From the NCBI RefSeq assembly GCF_029867415.1, contig NC_081180.1:145328731-145392730 (forward strand): a DNA stretch of 64,000 nt, written 5' to 3'. The position numbers were made by a program, and so were the translations under genes. The notes below the pieces were generated by a model. That model was not told the origin of the DNA. It saw nothing but the letters and a program-made list of their open reading frames with translations, and did no database searches. The DNA is from Vicia villosa. Its lineage: Eukaryota > Streptophyta > Magnoliopsida > Fabales > Fabaceae. This document shows, one piece after another, positions 11,551-22,483 of this stretch (positions within the stretch are counted from its first letter, which is position 1; each line of letters opens with the position of its first letter).

Positions 11551-11637
<87 letters not shown>
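11551..11637. repeat. (AT)n microsatellite
   Basis: About 43 uninterrupted AT dinucleotides inside the minus-strand LTR. Its length is likely to vary between copies and to be imprecise in assembly. Confidence 0.95.
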
Positions 11638-11640
<3 letters not shown>

Positions 11641-12523
11641 TAACTGTCTTAAGGTTTATACTCAAACGTAGTTCTAAACTAATATATATATGCACAGTTT
11701 ATATTTGACAGTAATTTAAATAAAGACTGTAAATTGAAAGCTTGTAAAGCCTAACCTGGATGGAGTGGAGGCCTTTGAAGAAGTATGTACAGAGCCTCAA
11801 CAGTAATTTTTGTTGTTTTGATAACAGTTGAATATATATATGATAAACAGTTAATGGTTTTTGAAAACAGAAGAAGTGAAGATGGACAAAGGTCACATAG
11901 GTATCTGAAGAGTTTCACCGGGAATAATGCCCTTCAAATACCAGAAGAATGTTTTTGAAAACAGAAAGAAGATTTTGAAAATACAGTTTTGAAAACAAGC
12001 TAAGAAGAGAAGGTGTTTGGGACTTACACTCTATTAGAGGCCCAGTACTTTATAGTACTGGTGTAAAATTAGTTTTGAAAATGATTTGAAATAATATAAG
12101 GTTTTGTTGTTTGAAAACCTTAATTATTCGATTTATTCAGAGATTGAAAACAGTTTTGAAAATTGACAGAAAGTCAACTTAATTAAGGCAAAGATGAAAT
12201 CTATACCTAATTAAGACCTAAGTAAATAGGGTTTCATCATAAAATTATTCACAAAGTAATTAGGTTAAAACAAAATGAATATATATATTTTAAAGTATTT
12301 AAGAAAAAACATTGAAAACATACTATTTTGAACCTAATTAAAATACATGAAATAAATAATATTTTTATGATTTTTTTGGTTATTCATAAAATAGGTATAT
12401 TAAATAACAAGTGTGTGAAAAATGAAGTGAAAATGATTTAATTTGATAAGTTTATTAATTGTGTGAAGTTGTGAAGAAAAATGAAAAGGAAAAGTGATAA
12501 AAAATAATATTTTGGCCTCACCA

Positions 12524-12745
12524 TGGTTTGAACCCACGCCCTTGAAGCCAACAATCAAAACACACACCAACCAGCCAACGCGCGCATGGTGTTATAGAGG
12601 GGATTTCATTGCAATATGTGTGTTGTCTAGTGCATAGAGTGGAAAAAAGAAAATAAAATCAAAAGGTCTGAGGTGAGGGGGATTCGAACCCCAGACCTTG
12701 GGCATGAGGAGACTTTGGACGCGCGCTGTAACCATTGAGCCATTA
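12524..12745 (-). other. Two tRNA-like modules inside the LTR
   Basis: On the minus strand, 12745-12664 has a good box-A-like taatggctcaatggttac (12745-12728) and a box-B-like ggggttcgaatcccc (12692-12678 region), in the order and roughly the spacing of a tRNA gene. A second module has gcgcgttggctggttgg near 12590 and a box-B-like tgggttcaaacca at 12536-12524. Neither folds into an obvious full acceptor stem, so these are tRNA-like, not tRNA genes. A related module is present in the plus LTR at 25018-25085. Confidence 0.5.
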
Positions 12746-13694
12746 CGATGAATTCGTAAATAACACAACTACCACTAAATTTATTTTAAACTTAAACCTA
12801 AGAATTCAAAAAAATGGCGCCACCACCATTGTCATCTTCAACCTCTAGCTCCTCCATCTTGGGTTTCTGATCTTTCTTATCTCTCAACCATTTTAAATGA
12901 TTCAAACATCAAACTTGCTCGTTTTCAAACGAGGAACATGATCATGATCTCAGAATTTATTTATTCTAAGTGTACTTAAAGAATTTCAGTATGAAACACG
13001 AAGAACACATAAACCCTAAATTTAAAATTAAATGATGCACAAGATGAATAAATGAATGATGATAGAGGGTTTTCAATCCTCTGATGATGCTGAACAAGAT
13101 AGAATCGAGCTTTATCACAAAGAGTGCTTAAATTAAAGAGGTGGAGTTCAGAAACTTACCTCTGAAAATGGAGGTCGTGAGGATGGTAGAGAGCACCTGA
13201 GCTTGTATGAATGATCCCAAAAGCTTCCCTGGGACTCAGTGATGCTAACTGAATGCTTATTGTAACTTCAATTCTCCTGAATTGCTCTATGGACCTCCCT
13301 CGATTTGAGCTTCAAGTGAACATGGAGGATGATGAATCTGCAGTTACAGATGAGTTGCGACCATCTGGATAGCTCCACTACCTTCTATGGAACGTGCCTG
13401 GATGCTTAACCTTGCTTGGAGCCTTCTGAATTGCTCTGTGGACCTCCAACTGCAACTGCTCCAAAGTGAGAGCAACAATGGTGTTCCTCCACTTACAGAA
13501 GTGATCCAGGTGCTTGGATCACCTCAAATGATCCCCTTTGAGATGTTAGAATGCTTACTTTCCAAAGATAAGCCCTGGTTTGAAGAAAACGATTCTTCTT
13601 GCCAAAGAACTTTGAAAAACAATAAGCATGAGAAGAGAAAGAGAAAGCAAGGAATATGGTTGCTTTGGTGTGTTTTTCTACTGAAGTATGCCCT

Positions 13695-13706
13695 CCTATT
13701 TATAGG
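13695..13706 (-). promoter_or_regulatory. TATA box of the minus-strand LTR
   Basis: On the minus strand the sequence is cctataaatagg, about 1.5 kb into the LTR. The position matches the cctataaatagagg box of the plus LTR at 24062, which supports it as the LTR promoter. Confidence 0.6.
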
Positions 13707-15238
13707 CAAATGAATGCAGATCAATTGGCTGTGGTGAGCTTGCTTAATGAAAGAAGTTTGGTTTCTTAGCCAAGAAGAAATTTTGAAAAGATCCTAAATG
13801 CAATGATGCATTTTCGGGCTAGCTTCCCCTATCCATTGATTCTATCTGATCTTGGGGAACATTTCAGATGCAAAGTGAGCTCTAATTGGTTGGTGAGAAG
13901 ATTCCTTGGGTGATTCATCAATTTGCCATAAATTCACAAATGTAATCATTACATAATCACATGTTTCTTGTTTTAGGAATCTTCTTCAATTATCATGGCA
14001 TGGTGAAAATGAATGCATGGTATGTTTTCAGATGTGTTATGGGTCGTGTAGCATCCATATTTGAGGTCATGTGCACAAAATTTCAAAGTTCCAAAATGAT
14101 GCATGACCTATAATTTCACTTCATGAGGCCAACTTTGAACAAGCATAACTCTTAGCTCAAAATGAATTTGGAGAAGGTTGAACACAATTTGGAAAGCCCT
14201 AAACATCTACTTCAAATCATTAGTTTGGAGTTTCTTCAGAATCCTTTGGCAAATTTGTGAAAAATGAGGCCAAAGTTGGAAGAAAACTAGGTTTAAAAAC
14301 ACTTAGAAAAATTTCTAAGTGTTTATGACCTAAAACTCCAAAATTTCCAAAACTCTTAAATGATTGATCTTTTGAAAAAAGTTCCTTTGTAAGATGTTGT
14401 TTTATTTTGCAAGATCTACAACTTTCATGTTGGAAGTTTTTTGAGTTGTGTAGGTGAAATTTTGAGTTCTCACCATGCCTTAAAAAACCCTAATTCCCGA
14501 CTTTTTGCTCCTTGATGAATTTCTTTGAATTTCCTTGGTCAAATGACTTTAATATCCATATATTGATGATATTGATCCTTGAAAGTCATGTTTTGACCAA
14601 AAATCTCAAAAGTCAATGGTGATCCCATACAGTTGACTTTTTCCAAATAAGGTGAGATTTTGGACTTTTGTGTAGAAACAAGATCTTCTCCTTAAATGAA
14701 TGATGTAAAGGGATTATATTGAGGTAATAGAGACTCTTGGATCATGTCTTGAGTTTTAGATCCATGCCCTGATTAAAAGTCAACTATCTTGGGGAATTAG
14801 GTCAAAAACCCTAATTGTCGACCAGAGGACAATGATGACTGTAGACTTTGAATTGAGGTGTAATGTCCAGTGGATCTTGTCATATGAGTTATTTGAAGAT
14901 GATTGATGTCTTTGAATGGTCCCCTAGGGCTTTTTAGGGTTGCCCAAAAGTGTTCCCTGATTTTAGTCCTTGATAAGGCTCCAAACCCTGGTCTGTTGAT
15001 CCGAGTAATTCTGTACTTAGATGACTGGGTGTCTAATCAATCATAGGTGAAATAATGAAGCTCTTGAATCTCATTATTGTGTTAGAGACTAATCCTCCTA
15101 TTGATTGATCCTTTGCCTGAGTTTTCTTGTCTTTGAACACCCTCGATTGAATGTCAGAGTGCTCTGGGTACTTGCTTTGACTTGATGAAAATCCTGAAGA
15201 TATGTCATCTCAGGGGGGTCAAAAATTAGGGTATGACA

Positions 15239-15258
15239 GATGCCCCTGTTTAAGTTTC
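15239..15258 (-). other. Polypurine tract of the minus-strand element
   Basis: On the minus strand ...aaacttaaacaggggcatc directly precedes the LTR start at 15238. The plus element has the matching aaacttaaataggggcatc before 22484. Confidence 0.7.
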
Positions 15259-15591
15259 TTTTATCTGGAGGGAGAGAGATTGAGATCTCGATTTCTCCTG
15301 CGTAAAAGAGACTTAAATATCAAAGAATGCCCGAATTTTGGGCGCTCCTGAGATGATAAAATCTTTGCATGATTTGATCCCGTTGTCGCACTTGGCGGGG
15401 GATGAGGAGACAAACTCCTGCAGAAATACTTGATGTGGATTCTGGTGAATGGATGGCAATCTAGGATGCGCAATCCATCTTCTTTAACTAAGTGTTGATA
15501 CTTAGAAAAAGGTAAACAACCTCCTCTCGTTCCGGATGTCCAAATCTCGAAACTGGTCTCAATCGTGTTTGGACAATATCTCAGATAAAGA

Positions 15592-16216
15592 GAAAATTTC
15601 CAAAGATTTGTTTCCTCATCAAACTTCTCATCAGCACTTGGAGACGAGATACCATTTGATGGTAATAAAGAAACTTCAAAGGTTTGTTTCCTCATCAAAC
15701 TTCTTACCAGCACTTGGAGGTAAGATACCATTTGATGGTAAATAAAGAAACTTCAAAGGTTTGTTTCCTCATCAAACTTCTCATCAGCACTTGGAGGTAA
15801 GATACCATTTGATGGTAAATAAAGAAACTTCAAAGGTTTGTTTCCTCATCAAACTTCTTACCAGCACTTGGAGGTAAGATACCATTTGATGGTAAATAAA
15901 GAAACTTCAAAGGTTTGTTTCCTCATCAAACTTCTTACCAGCACTTGGAGGTAAGATACCATTTGATGGTAAATAAAGAAACTTCAAAGGTTTGTTTCCT
16001 CATCAAACTTCTTACCAGCACTTGGAGGTAAGATACCATTTGATGGTAAATAAAGAAACTTCAATGGTTTGTTTCCTCATCAAACTTCTTACCAGCACTT
16101 GGAGGTAAGATACCATTTGATGGTAAATAAAGAAACTTCAATGGTTTGTTTCCTCATCAAACTTCTTACCAGCACTTGGAGGTAAGATACCATTTGATGG
16201 TAAATAAAGAAACTTC
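15592..16216. repeat. 77-bp minisatellite, about 8 copies
   Basis: The gaaacttca landmark recurs at 15670, 15747, 15824, 15901, 15978, 16055, 16132 and 16209, exactly 77 bp apart, preceded by one diverged copy from about 15592. Each unit contains tttgtttcctcatcaaac, ttggaggtaagatacc and a short dyad accatttgatggt. Copies 2-8 differ by only a few bases, so the array was homogenised recently. Confidence 0.95.
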
Positions 16217-16285
16217 ACCATCTTCCCTTTTGACTTGACGTCTTTGAAAGAATGTCATATGGCCTCATGATCTTTTGAGGGGCTA

Positions 16286-16995
16286 ATGACTTTGTTTGAA
16301 GGCGGACGAACTGTTTTCGGGATGAAAACTGCCATTCGTCAACTGATGCCTGGGGAATCAACGAACTGTTTTCCTAAGAGGAAAACTGCCATTCATCGAC
16401 TCTGTGGGGAACTAGACGTCCCAGAGATAGACAAACTGTTTGAAGAAACTGCCATTTGTCGATCTCTTGAGTATTTAACAGACAAACTGTCTTTTCTTGG
16501 GAAAAGACTGCCATTTGCCAATTGCTAGGGGAGCAAACTGTCTTCTACTGGGAGAGACTGCCATTTGTCGACCCTGTCATGAAAGAAAGTGAGCAAATTG
16601 TCTTCTGCTGAAAGAGACTGCCATTTGCTGACTTTGTTGGGGAATCTGAACTATCTTCTGGACGAAGACTATCATTCGCTGACTCCGCTGGGGAATCATT
16701 TGTCGATCTGCTGGGAGATTCTGAATTTTTCTTTGACAAGAAGCGGCACCTCTTGACCCTGCTGGGGAAATACCAAACCTGTAGGGAATTCCAAAATGTG
16801 AAGCAGACTATCTTATCTGAAGAAGACTGTCGAATGTCGCTCTGCAGGAGATTCTCGGCTGAGGAATTCCAAAAGTGAACAAACTATCTCTTTGAGGGAG
16901 ACTACCATCTGTTGACTTGCTTGGTGAGATCCTTGTGTATGAACTGTTGTTTCGAAGGAAAAAGTTTCTCCGGAACTTGCAGGGGAAACTTGAGT
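16286..16995. repeat. Degenerate repeats with a potential hairpin
   Basis: About ten imperfect copies, spaced roughly 55-75 bp, of the pattern (g)acaaactgtctt...gaagactgccatttgtcgac. Within each copy an aactgttttcggg-type segment is followed by a partly complementary gggaaaactgcc-type segment, and cgaactg...cattcg pairs also occur. It adjoins the 77-bp array and is more diverged, so probably older. Confidence 0.7.
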
Positions 16996-17940
16996 TCATG
17001 CCTAAATGACTTAGGCATTCACAGGATCAAAGCCTGATTCGGCTATGCAATCATGATGTAATGTGTGCATGAATATTATGATAAAATGATAAAATGTAAA
17101 GTGAATGTGAATAGAATTGTCGCGGATGGAAAATCCTAAGATACGACTTGAATTCTTGTTGATCAGAAGATGTACTCTTCTTGTAGTTCGAACTCTGTTG
17201 GGAATATCTGGTTATCAGTTGTCCGCTGTCCGAAATGAGTAATATGAATTGAAGTAAAGATTCGTCATCGGGAGATGTTCGCAAAGCGACCTCATGGGGA
17301 AATTTTAATTCCCGGAGCCTCAACCGTTCTCGGAGCAACTGTTTGCATTCTTCCTATTGTTTGTAAACCTCAGAAAGAAATTTCACCTTTATTTTTGCAA
17401 GTAAATTCATTTTATTTTATGAAAACAATTGTTTCAAGAAAATGACTGTTTAAACTTAAAATGTATTTCAAGAAACTGAATAAGACTAGATTGCAAAGAA
17501 AAGCACAAGGCTCAAATTATTATATATGGAATGGTAATCAGCCAAATGCTTGATTCCATGGAGTATTTACAAAGTTGGAAATTGGTAATTTTCGGGAAAA
17601 GGGCTACGATGAAACGTGACGACCGTTATCTTTCCCTTCCATTCCGAGTTGCGCTGTATTCGTGCTTCGTGGAAGATGACCTACTGCTGATGAATACTCC
17701 GCTATGGATTTTGAATGATCAAGTTTGTCCTGGACACAGTTACTTGCCATATATCCCTAACTTTTGCGTAAACTACCCCTTTCGGGTTTTAAGTCTACCG
17801 GGATTGAAAAAAATTTTTTTATGTCTCTAACTTTTGCCTGAATCGCCCTTTCGGGGTTTTCGATTCACCGAGACACTCTTTTTTGCCTAAGTCGCTCTTT
17901 GCGAGTTTTCAACTTAGCGAGCTGTTCTTTTGTTTATTTA

Positions 17941-18035
17941 GGCGAAGTATTTCTTGACTGCGTCGACGTTCACAGGGCGGGTGAATTCTTCTCCATCCAT
18001 AGTCGTGAGTATTAAGGCTCCTCCTGAGAAAGCTC
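17941..18035 (-). pseudogene. Integrase C-terminus of the minus-strand element (cut by gap)
   Basis: Reading down from 18035, the minus strand encodes AFSGGALILTTMDGEEFTRP and then VNVDAVKKYFA followed by a stop. This is the end of the Tat/Ogre integrase, homologous to TFSGGAMTLATMDGDELPHP and VNADAVKKYFV at the end of the plus element. Everything upstream lies in or beyond the assembly gap. The 31 residues seen show no damage. Confidence 0.8.
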
Positions 18036-18135
18036 NNNNNNNNNNNNNNNNNNNNNNNNNNNNNNNNNNNNNNNNNNNNNNNNNNNNNNNNNNNNNNNNN
18101 NNNNNNNNNNNNNNNNNNNNNNNNNNNNNNNNNNN
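18036..18135. other. Assembly gap (100 N)
   Basis: A run of exactly 100 N, the conventional placeholder for a gap of unknown length. It lies between the 3' ends of two related elements pointing toward each other's bodies, so the missing sequence must at least include their reverse transcriptase, protease, gag and 5' LTRs, unless the join is wrong. Confidence 0.97.
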
Positions 18136-20333
18136 CCGTGTTGGAAGAATCCATGGGTTGTATGCTTGGACAACAAGATGAAACCGGTAAGAAGGAGCAT
18201 GCCATATATTACCTGAGTAAGAAATTCACAGATTGTGAGTCTCGTTACTCCATGCTCGAAAAAACATGTTGTGCTTTGGCATGGGCTTCAAAACGTCTCC
18301 GCCAATACATGATCAACAATACTACTTGGTTAATTTCCAAAATGGATCCGATCAAGTATGTCTTTGAAAAGCCTGCCTTAACAGGAAGGATTGCCCGATG
18401 GCAAATGTTGTTATCTGAGTATGACATTGAATACCGTGCTCAAAAAGCGGTCAAAGGAAGCATTCTCGCCGATCATTTGGCGCATCAACCGATTAATGAA
18501 TATCAATCTCTCAAGTTGGACTTTCCTGACGAAGATGTCTTGTACTTGAAGATGAAAGATTGTGACGAACCGTTACCTGAAGAAGGTCCTGAACCTGGAT
18601 CAAGATAGGGCCTAATTTTTGATGGAGCAGTAAACGCTTTTGGCAATGGAATTGGGGCAATCATCATCACTCCCAAGGGTACTCATATCCCGTTCTCCGC
18701 CAGATTGCTATTTGAGTGCACCAACAACATCGCAGAATATGAAGCTTGTATCATGGGTCTCGAAGAAGCCATTGACTTAAGGATCAAGATCCTCGACATG
18801 TATGGAGATTCAGCCCTCGTGATCAACCAAATCAAAGACAAATGGGAAACTTATCACCCTGGCTTAATTCCTTACAGAGACTATGCAAGACGTCTGTTGA
18901 CTTTCTTCAACAAGGTTGAATTGCATCATATACCTCGAGATCAGAATTGAATGGCAGACGCCTTGGCTACTCTATCTTCCATGTTCAAAGTCAATCATTG
19001 GAATGATATGCCTACAGTCAGAATTACGCGCCTTGAAAGGCCCGCCTATGTGTTTGCAACTGAAGTAGTCATCGATGATAAACCGTGGTTCCACGACATC
19101 AAACGCTTCCTTCAAACTCAAGAGTACCCACTTGGGGCATCAAACAAAGATAAGAAAACTCTAAGGAGACTTTCTGGCAGTTTTTTCCTGAACGGAGATG
19201 TGCTATACAAAAGAAATTTCGACATGGTTTTGCTCAGATGCGTGGACAGACACGAAGCAGACATGTTAATGCATGAAGTGCATGAAGGGTCCTTTGGAAC
19301 TCATTCAAATGGGCATGCAATGTCCAAAAAGATCTTAAGAGCAGGATACTATTGGTTGACAATGGAATCAGATTGTTATAAACATGTGAAGAGATGTCAC
19401 AAGTGCCAGATCTACGCAGATAAGATCCATGTGCCACTGACTCTACTCAACGTTCTCTCATCTCCATGGCCTTTCTCCATGTGGGGTATCGATATGATTG
19501 GAATGATCGAACCGAAAGCTTCAAACGGTCATCGTTTCATCTTGGTAGCAATTGATTACTTCACCAAATGGGTCGAAGCAGCATCTTACGCCAATGTTAC
19601 AAGACAAGTGGTTGTGAGGTTTATCAAGAATAACATCATTTGCCGATATGGTATTCCCAGCAAGATCATTACTGACAATGGTTCAAACTTGAACAACAAA
19701 ATGATGAAAGAACTGTGTGAGGAATTCAAGATTGAGCATCATAACTCTTCTCCTTACAGACCAAAAATGAACGGCGCCGTTGAAGCCGCTAACAAGAACA
19801 TTAAGAAGATCGTCCAGAAAATGGTCGTCACTTACAAAGACTGGCATGAAATGCTGCCATTTGCTTTACATGGGTACCGTACTTCAGTGCGTACTTCAAC
19901 AGGGGCAACTCCATTTTCTCTAGTATACGGCATGGAAGCTGTGCTCCCCGTAGAAGTTGAAATACCATCAATGAGAGTCCTCATGGAGACTAAATTATCA
20001 GAGGCTGAATGGTGTCAAAGCAGATACGATCAGTTGAACTTAATCGAAGAAAAACGTATGACTGCTCTATGCCATGGACAGTTATACCAAGCAAGGATGA
20101 AACAAGCCTTCAACAAAAAGGTTCGACCTCGTGAATTTCAAGAAGGCGACCTCGTGCTTAAAAAGATCTTGTCTTTTCAACCAGATTCTAGGGGCAAATG
20201 GTCTCCTAATTACGAAGGCCCGTATGTTGTCAAAAGAACATTTTCTGGCGGCGCCATGACTCTTGCAACCATGGATGGTGATGAACTCCCACATCCTGTG
20301 AATGCTGATGCAGTCAAGAAATACTTTGTCTAG
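18136..20333 (+). pseudogene. Ogre/Tat pol: RNase H, second RNase H, integrase (two nonsense codons)
   Basis: One reading frame runs from the gap to the stop at 20333, broken only by TAG at 18606 and TGA at 18948. Segment 18136-18608 is the C-terminal part of the first RNase H (LSKKFTDCESRYSMLEKTCC; KGSILADHLA). Segment 18609-18950 is the second RNase H domain typical of the Tat lineage (GLIFDGAVNAFGNGIGAIII, then TNNIAEYEACIMGLEEAI and MYGDSALVINQ with the expected D, E and D). Segment 18951-20333 starts MADALATLSS and holds integrase: the HHCC finger (H...H...CHKCQ), catalytic D in GIDMIG, D in ITDNGSNL, E in NGAVEAANK, and a GPY/F-like WSPNYEGPYVVK near the end. The two stops are single-codon changes with the downstream frame retained, so this copy is dead but not old. 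The 5' part is lost at the gap. Confidence 0.9.
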
Positions 20334-22483
20334 AAAAAATACAAAAGAACAGCTCGGTAAGTTGAAAACCCGCAAAGGGCGACTTAGGCAAAAATGAGCG
20401 TCTCGGTGGACTGAAAACCTGAAAGGGCGGTCCAGGCAAAAATTAGAGACAATAAACAGAAAAAAATTCATCCTGGTAGATTGAAAACCTGAAAGGGCAA
20501 TCTAGGCAAAAATTAGGGATTTATGACAAAGTAACTGCATCAGTCCGTGCTTCGTCACCTAAGGAGTCTTTTCATCAAAGGATCTTCAATCAAATCATCG
20601 CCAATCTGAAGCGACAAGCACAGTTGGAACTCAAAGTTATTAGAGGGAATAGTGGTTATTGCTTTCAATGTAGCCTTTTCCGCATAATTACCAGTTCCAA
20701 CTTTTGTAAATACTCTATGGAATCACGCCTTTAGCTGATTTCCATCCTATTAAATAAATTTGAGCCTTGTGCCCATTTGTTTGCAATCTTTAATTTCTTT
20801 CAGCTTGCAAAATGACGCTTTAATTGTGTTATTCACTTTTGAAAAAAAAAATAAAAATAAGTTTTAAATGAATTTACTTCACTTTTCTTTTTCAAAATAA
20901 AAGCGAAATTTTCCTTTGAGTTGTGAACAACGGAAGGAACGTCAGCAGTCGTCTCCATAGGATGAACAAAAAGGATTCTCCCTGAAAATTGTTGAGACAA
21001 CGGTATTCTGGTCCCAGAAAAGAATTCTGGAAGCAATTATCCCTCGAGGTAAAGAAGCTCTTCTATTCCCCAGTGAAGAAGCTCTTCTATCCCCAGTGAA
21101 GAAGGTCTTTTATCCCCAGTGAATAGGATCTGTTATTCCAAGTGACGAAGATTTCCAATCTCCAGTGAAGAAGCTCTTCCATCCCAGTAAAGATGCTTGT
21201 CTTCCCCGGAGAAGTTTAAAGCATGCAGCACCATTCATCACATGTGTTATCTGCACCGTGTTGAAGAACATTTGCCAAGTATCTGGCTGTATTGCGACGT
21301 CGGTCCCTCTCCAGTACATACTTCTTTGTCTGTCAGACTCGTCAGCATGCATGCTACATTTATGACATTCATCATTCATACATATTTGCATCATTTATGC
21401 ATTCTTGCATTTTTCAATGTTTGATTTAAAATCACTCGTTTAGGATATATCTATCCTCAAAAACAAAAAAAGAGAAAGAAGAAAAAAGAAAAAAGAAAAA
21501 GAAACGAGTATGGGCGTGTCATCTCTCCAGTAGGTTGTCACCCATAAGCAGAAATAACATCATTCTTTCTCCAGTTCCCCACTGAGATCATCCCTCGTGG
21601 AAGAAGGTTGCTTTAGTTTCTCCTTTCAAAACAAAGGAGGAAATCCCCAGTTGAGTTCATTCCTCATGGGTACAAAGTCTTGTTTGACTATTTCTTTCCA
21701 ATTCATTCTTGGTTAGAACCCTGTCTTTACCGAAGATTCAAGTTCTGATTCCTCAAACAGAGTCGTGAAAAACAGACAATAAGCAATAGCCTTATCATCT
21801 GAGCAGCTTATGTCTCTTTTAAAAGCTTTTTCCTCTCAAGGAAATCAATCATGAAGACCATTTGACAATCAGGGTCTTATTACTGTTCACAAGGCTAAAT
21901 AACCAGTAATTTCCCTAACAAAGTCTCCAGGATCATTTTATCACTTGGCTGATAATTGATCATGTCTTCAGAACCACTATCACAAAGCTGGTAGTCGGTA
22001 ACCTTTTGTTCTGGTTATATTATTTAACATGTCTATCACAATGCTGATAGTCGGTAATATTAACCGAACCTTTGAAATTCTTTTTACCTTGTCAAGTCTA
22101 TCACCATGCTGATAGTCGGTAACACAGTTTCATACCTTTCACCTTCGCATTATTAAACAAGTCTATCCCTGTGTTGATAGTCGATAATGTCGATTGGTAA
22201 GTTTTTTACAAAGCTATCATTCCCCGGCGAAGCATACACTTGCTTTCCCAAAAGAAAAACAGATTCTCTTCCTAAAACGGATTGAGACATCCTTCCCATT
22301 CTCTTTTCCCCAGCGGAGTCAGTTCTTGATATTCCCTCGGTAAAGATATCCTTGCATCATTCGCAATTTTGGTATCTTAGGTCCAAAATTCGCGTCTTCT
22401 GATATTTAAGTCTCTTCCACCCTATCAAAACGAAGATTTTCAATCTTCATATCTCAGGTTGAAGAAACTTAAATAGGGGCATC
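20334..22483 (+). mobile_element. 3' untranslated region of the plus-strand Ogre/Tat element
   Basis: This noncoding stretch lies between integrase and 3' LTR. It starts with three repeats of the form gttgaaaacc(c/t)g(c)aaaggg...aggcaaaaat (20359-20520). Further on are a 23-24-bp array (21050-21190), a purine-rich patch (21465-21510) and four spaced copies of ctatcac(a)atgctgatagtcggtaa (21977-22185). It ends in the polypurine tract aaacttaaataggggcatc just before 22484. The tandem repeats are unrelated to those in the corresponding region of the minus element. Confidence 0.8.
21050..21190. repeat. 23-24-bp tandem repeat, about 6 copies
   Basis: Units of the form agaagctcttctatccccagtg recur at about 21050, 21075, 21099, 21122, 21145 and 21168, becoming more diverged toward the right. 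Confidence 0.75.

Larger units (their letters stand above)
9414..15238 (-). repeat. 3' LTR of an Ogre/Tat-type element (minus)
   Basis: On the minus strand the LTR starts at 15238 with TGTCATACCCTAATTTTTGA and I place its end at 9414 (...aaacgaca), giving about 5.8 kb. The low-coordinate end is less certain than the high one. It shares ordered landmarks with the plus LTR at 22484-27439: a TATA element, tRNA-like sequence, a zone of short tandem repeats, a ...ctacatatcccta... block near 9880 and the ggtgtttaaacacttcccta-type block near 9670. It contains seven copies of a ggaggctaaccctttccagg repeat and a long AT dinucleotide run. No protein-coding sequence is recognisable; the short frames here read LTR repeats. 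Confidence 0.8.
15239..17940 (-). mobile_element. 3' untranslated region of the minus-strand Ogre/Tat element
   Basis: This is the stretch between the integrase stop and the 3' LTR, read on the minus strand. Its integrase-proximal part (about 17720-17940) matches the plus element at 20334-20560, including repeated blocks of the form gttgaaaactcgcaaagagc. The LTR-proximal part is filled by two tandem-repeat zones, a 77-bp array (15592-16216) and a degenerate array (16286-16995). No coding sequence is seen; open frames at 15261-15731 and 16286-16528 simply read the repeats. A long 3' UTR rich in tandem repeats is a known property of legume Ogre/Tat elements. Confidence 0.8.

Noticed and set aside
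11551..11637. AT run as a possible origin or matrix attachment site
   Set aside because: A plain dinucleotide microsatellite; nothing else supports a function.
12664..12745. tRNA gene
   Set aside because: Box A and box B are good, but there is no matching acceptor stem or standard anticodon arm, and it lies inside an LTR; kept only as a tRNA-like module.
15592..16216. CRISPR-like array
   Set aside because: Units are directly adjacent 77-bp repeats without unique spacers, in a plant retrotransposon 3' UTR; it is a minisatellite.
15261..16528. Possible repetitive protein (156 and 80 codons)
   Set aside because: The frames only translate minisatellite units of an untranslated region.
15239..22483. 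Large inverted duplication around the gap
   Set aside because: Arms are only moderately similar and carry different tandem repeats, so they are separate family members rather than a recent palindrome or an assembly mirror.
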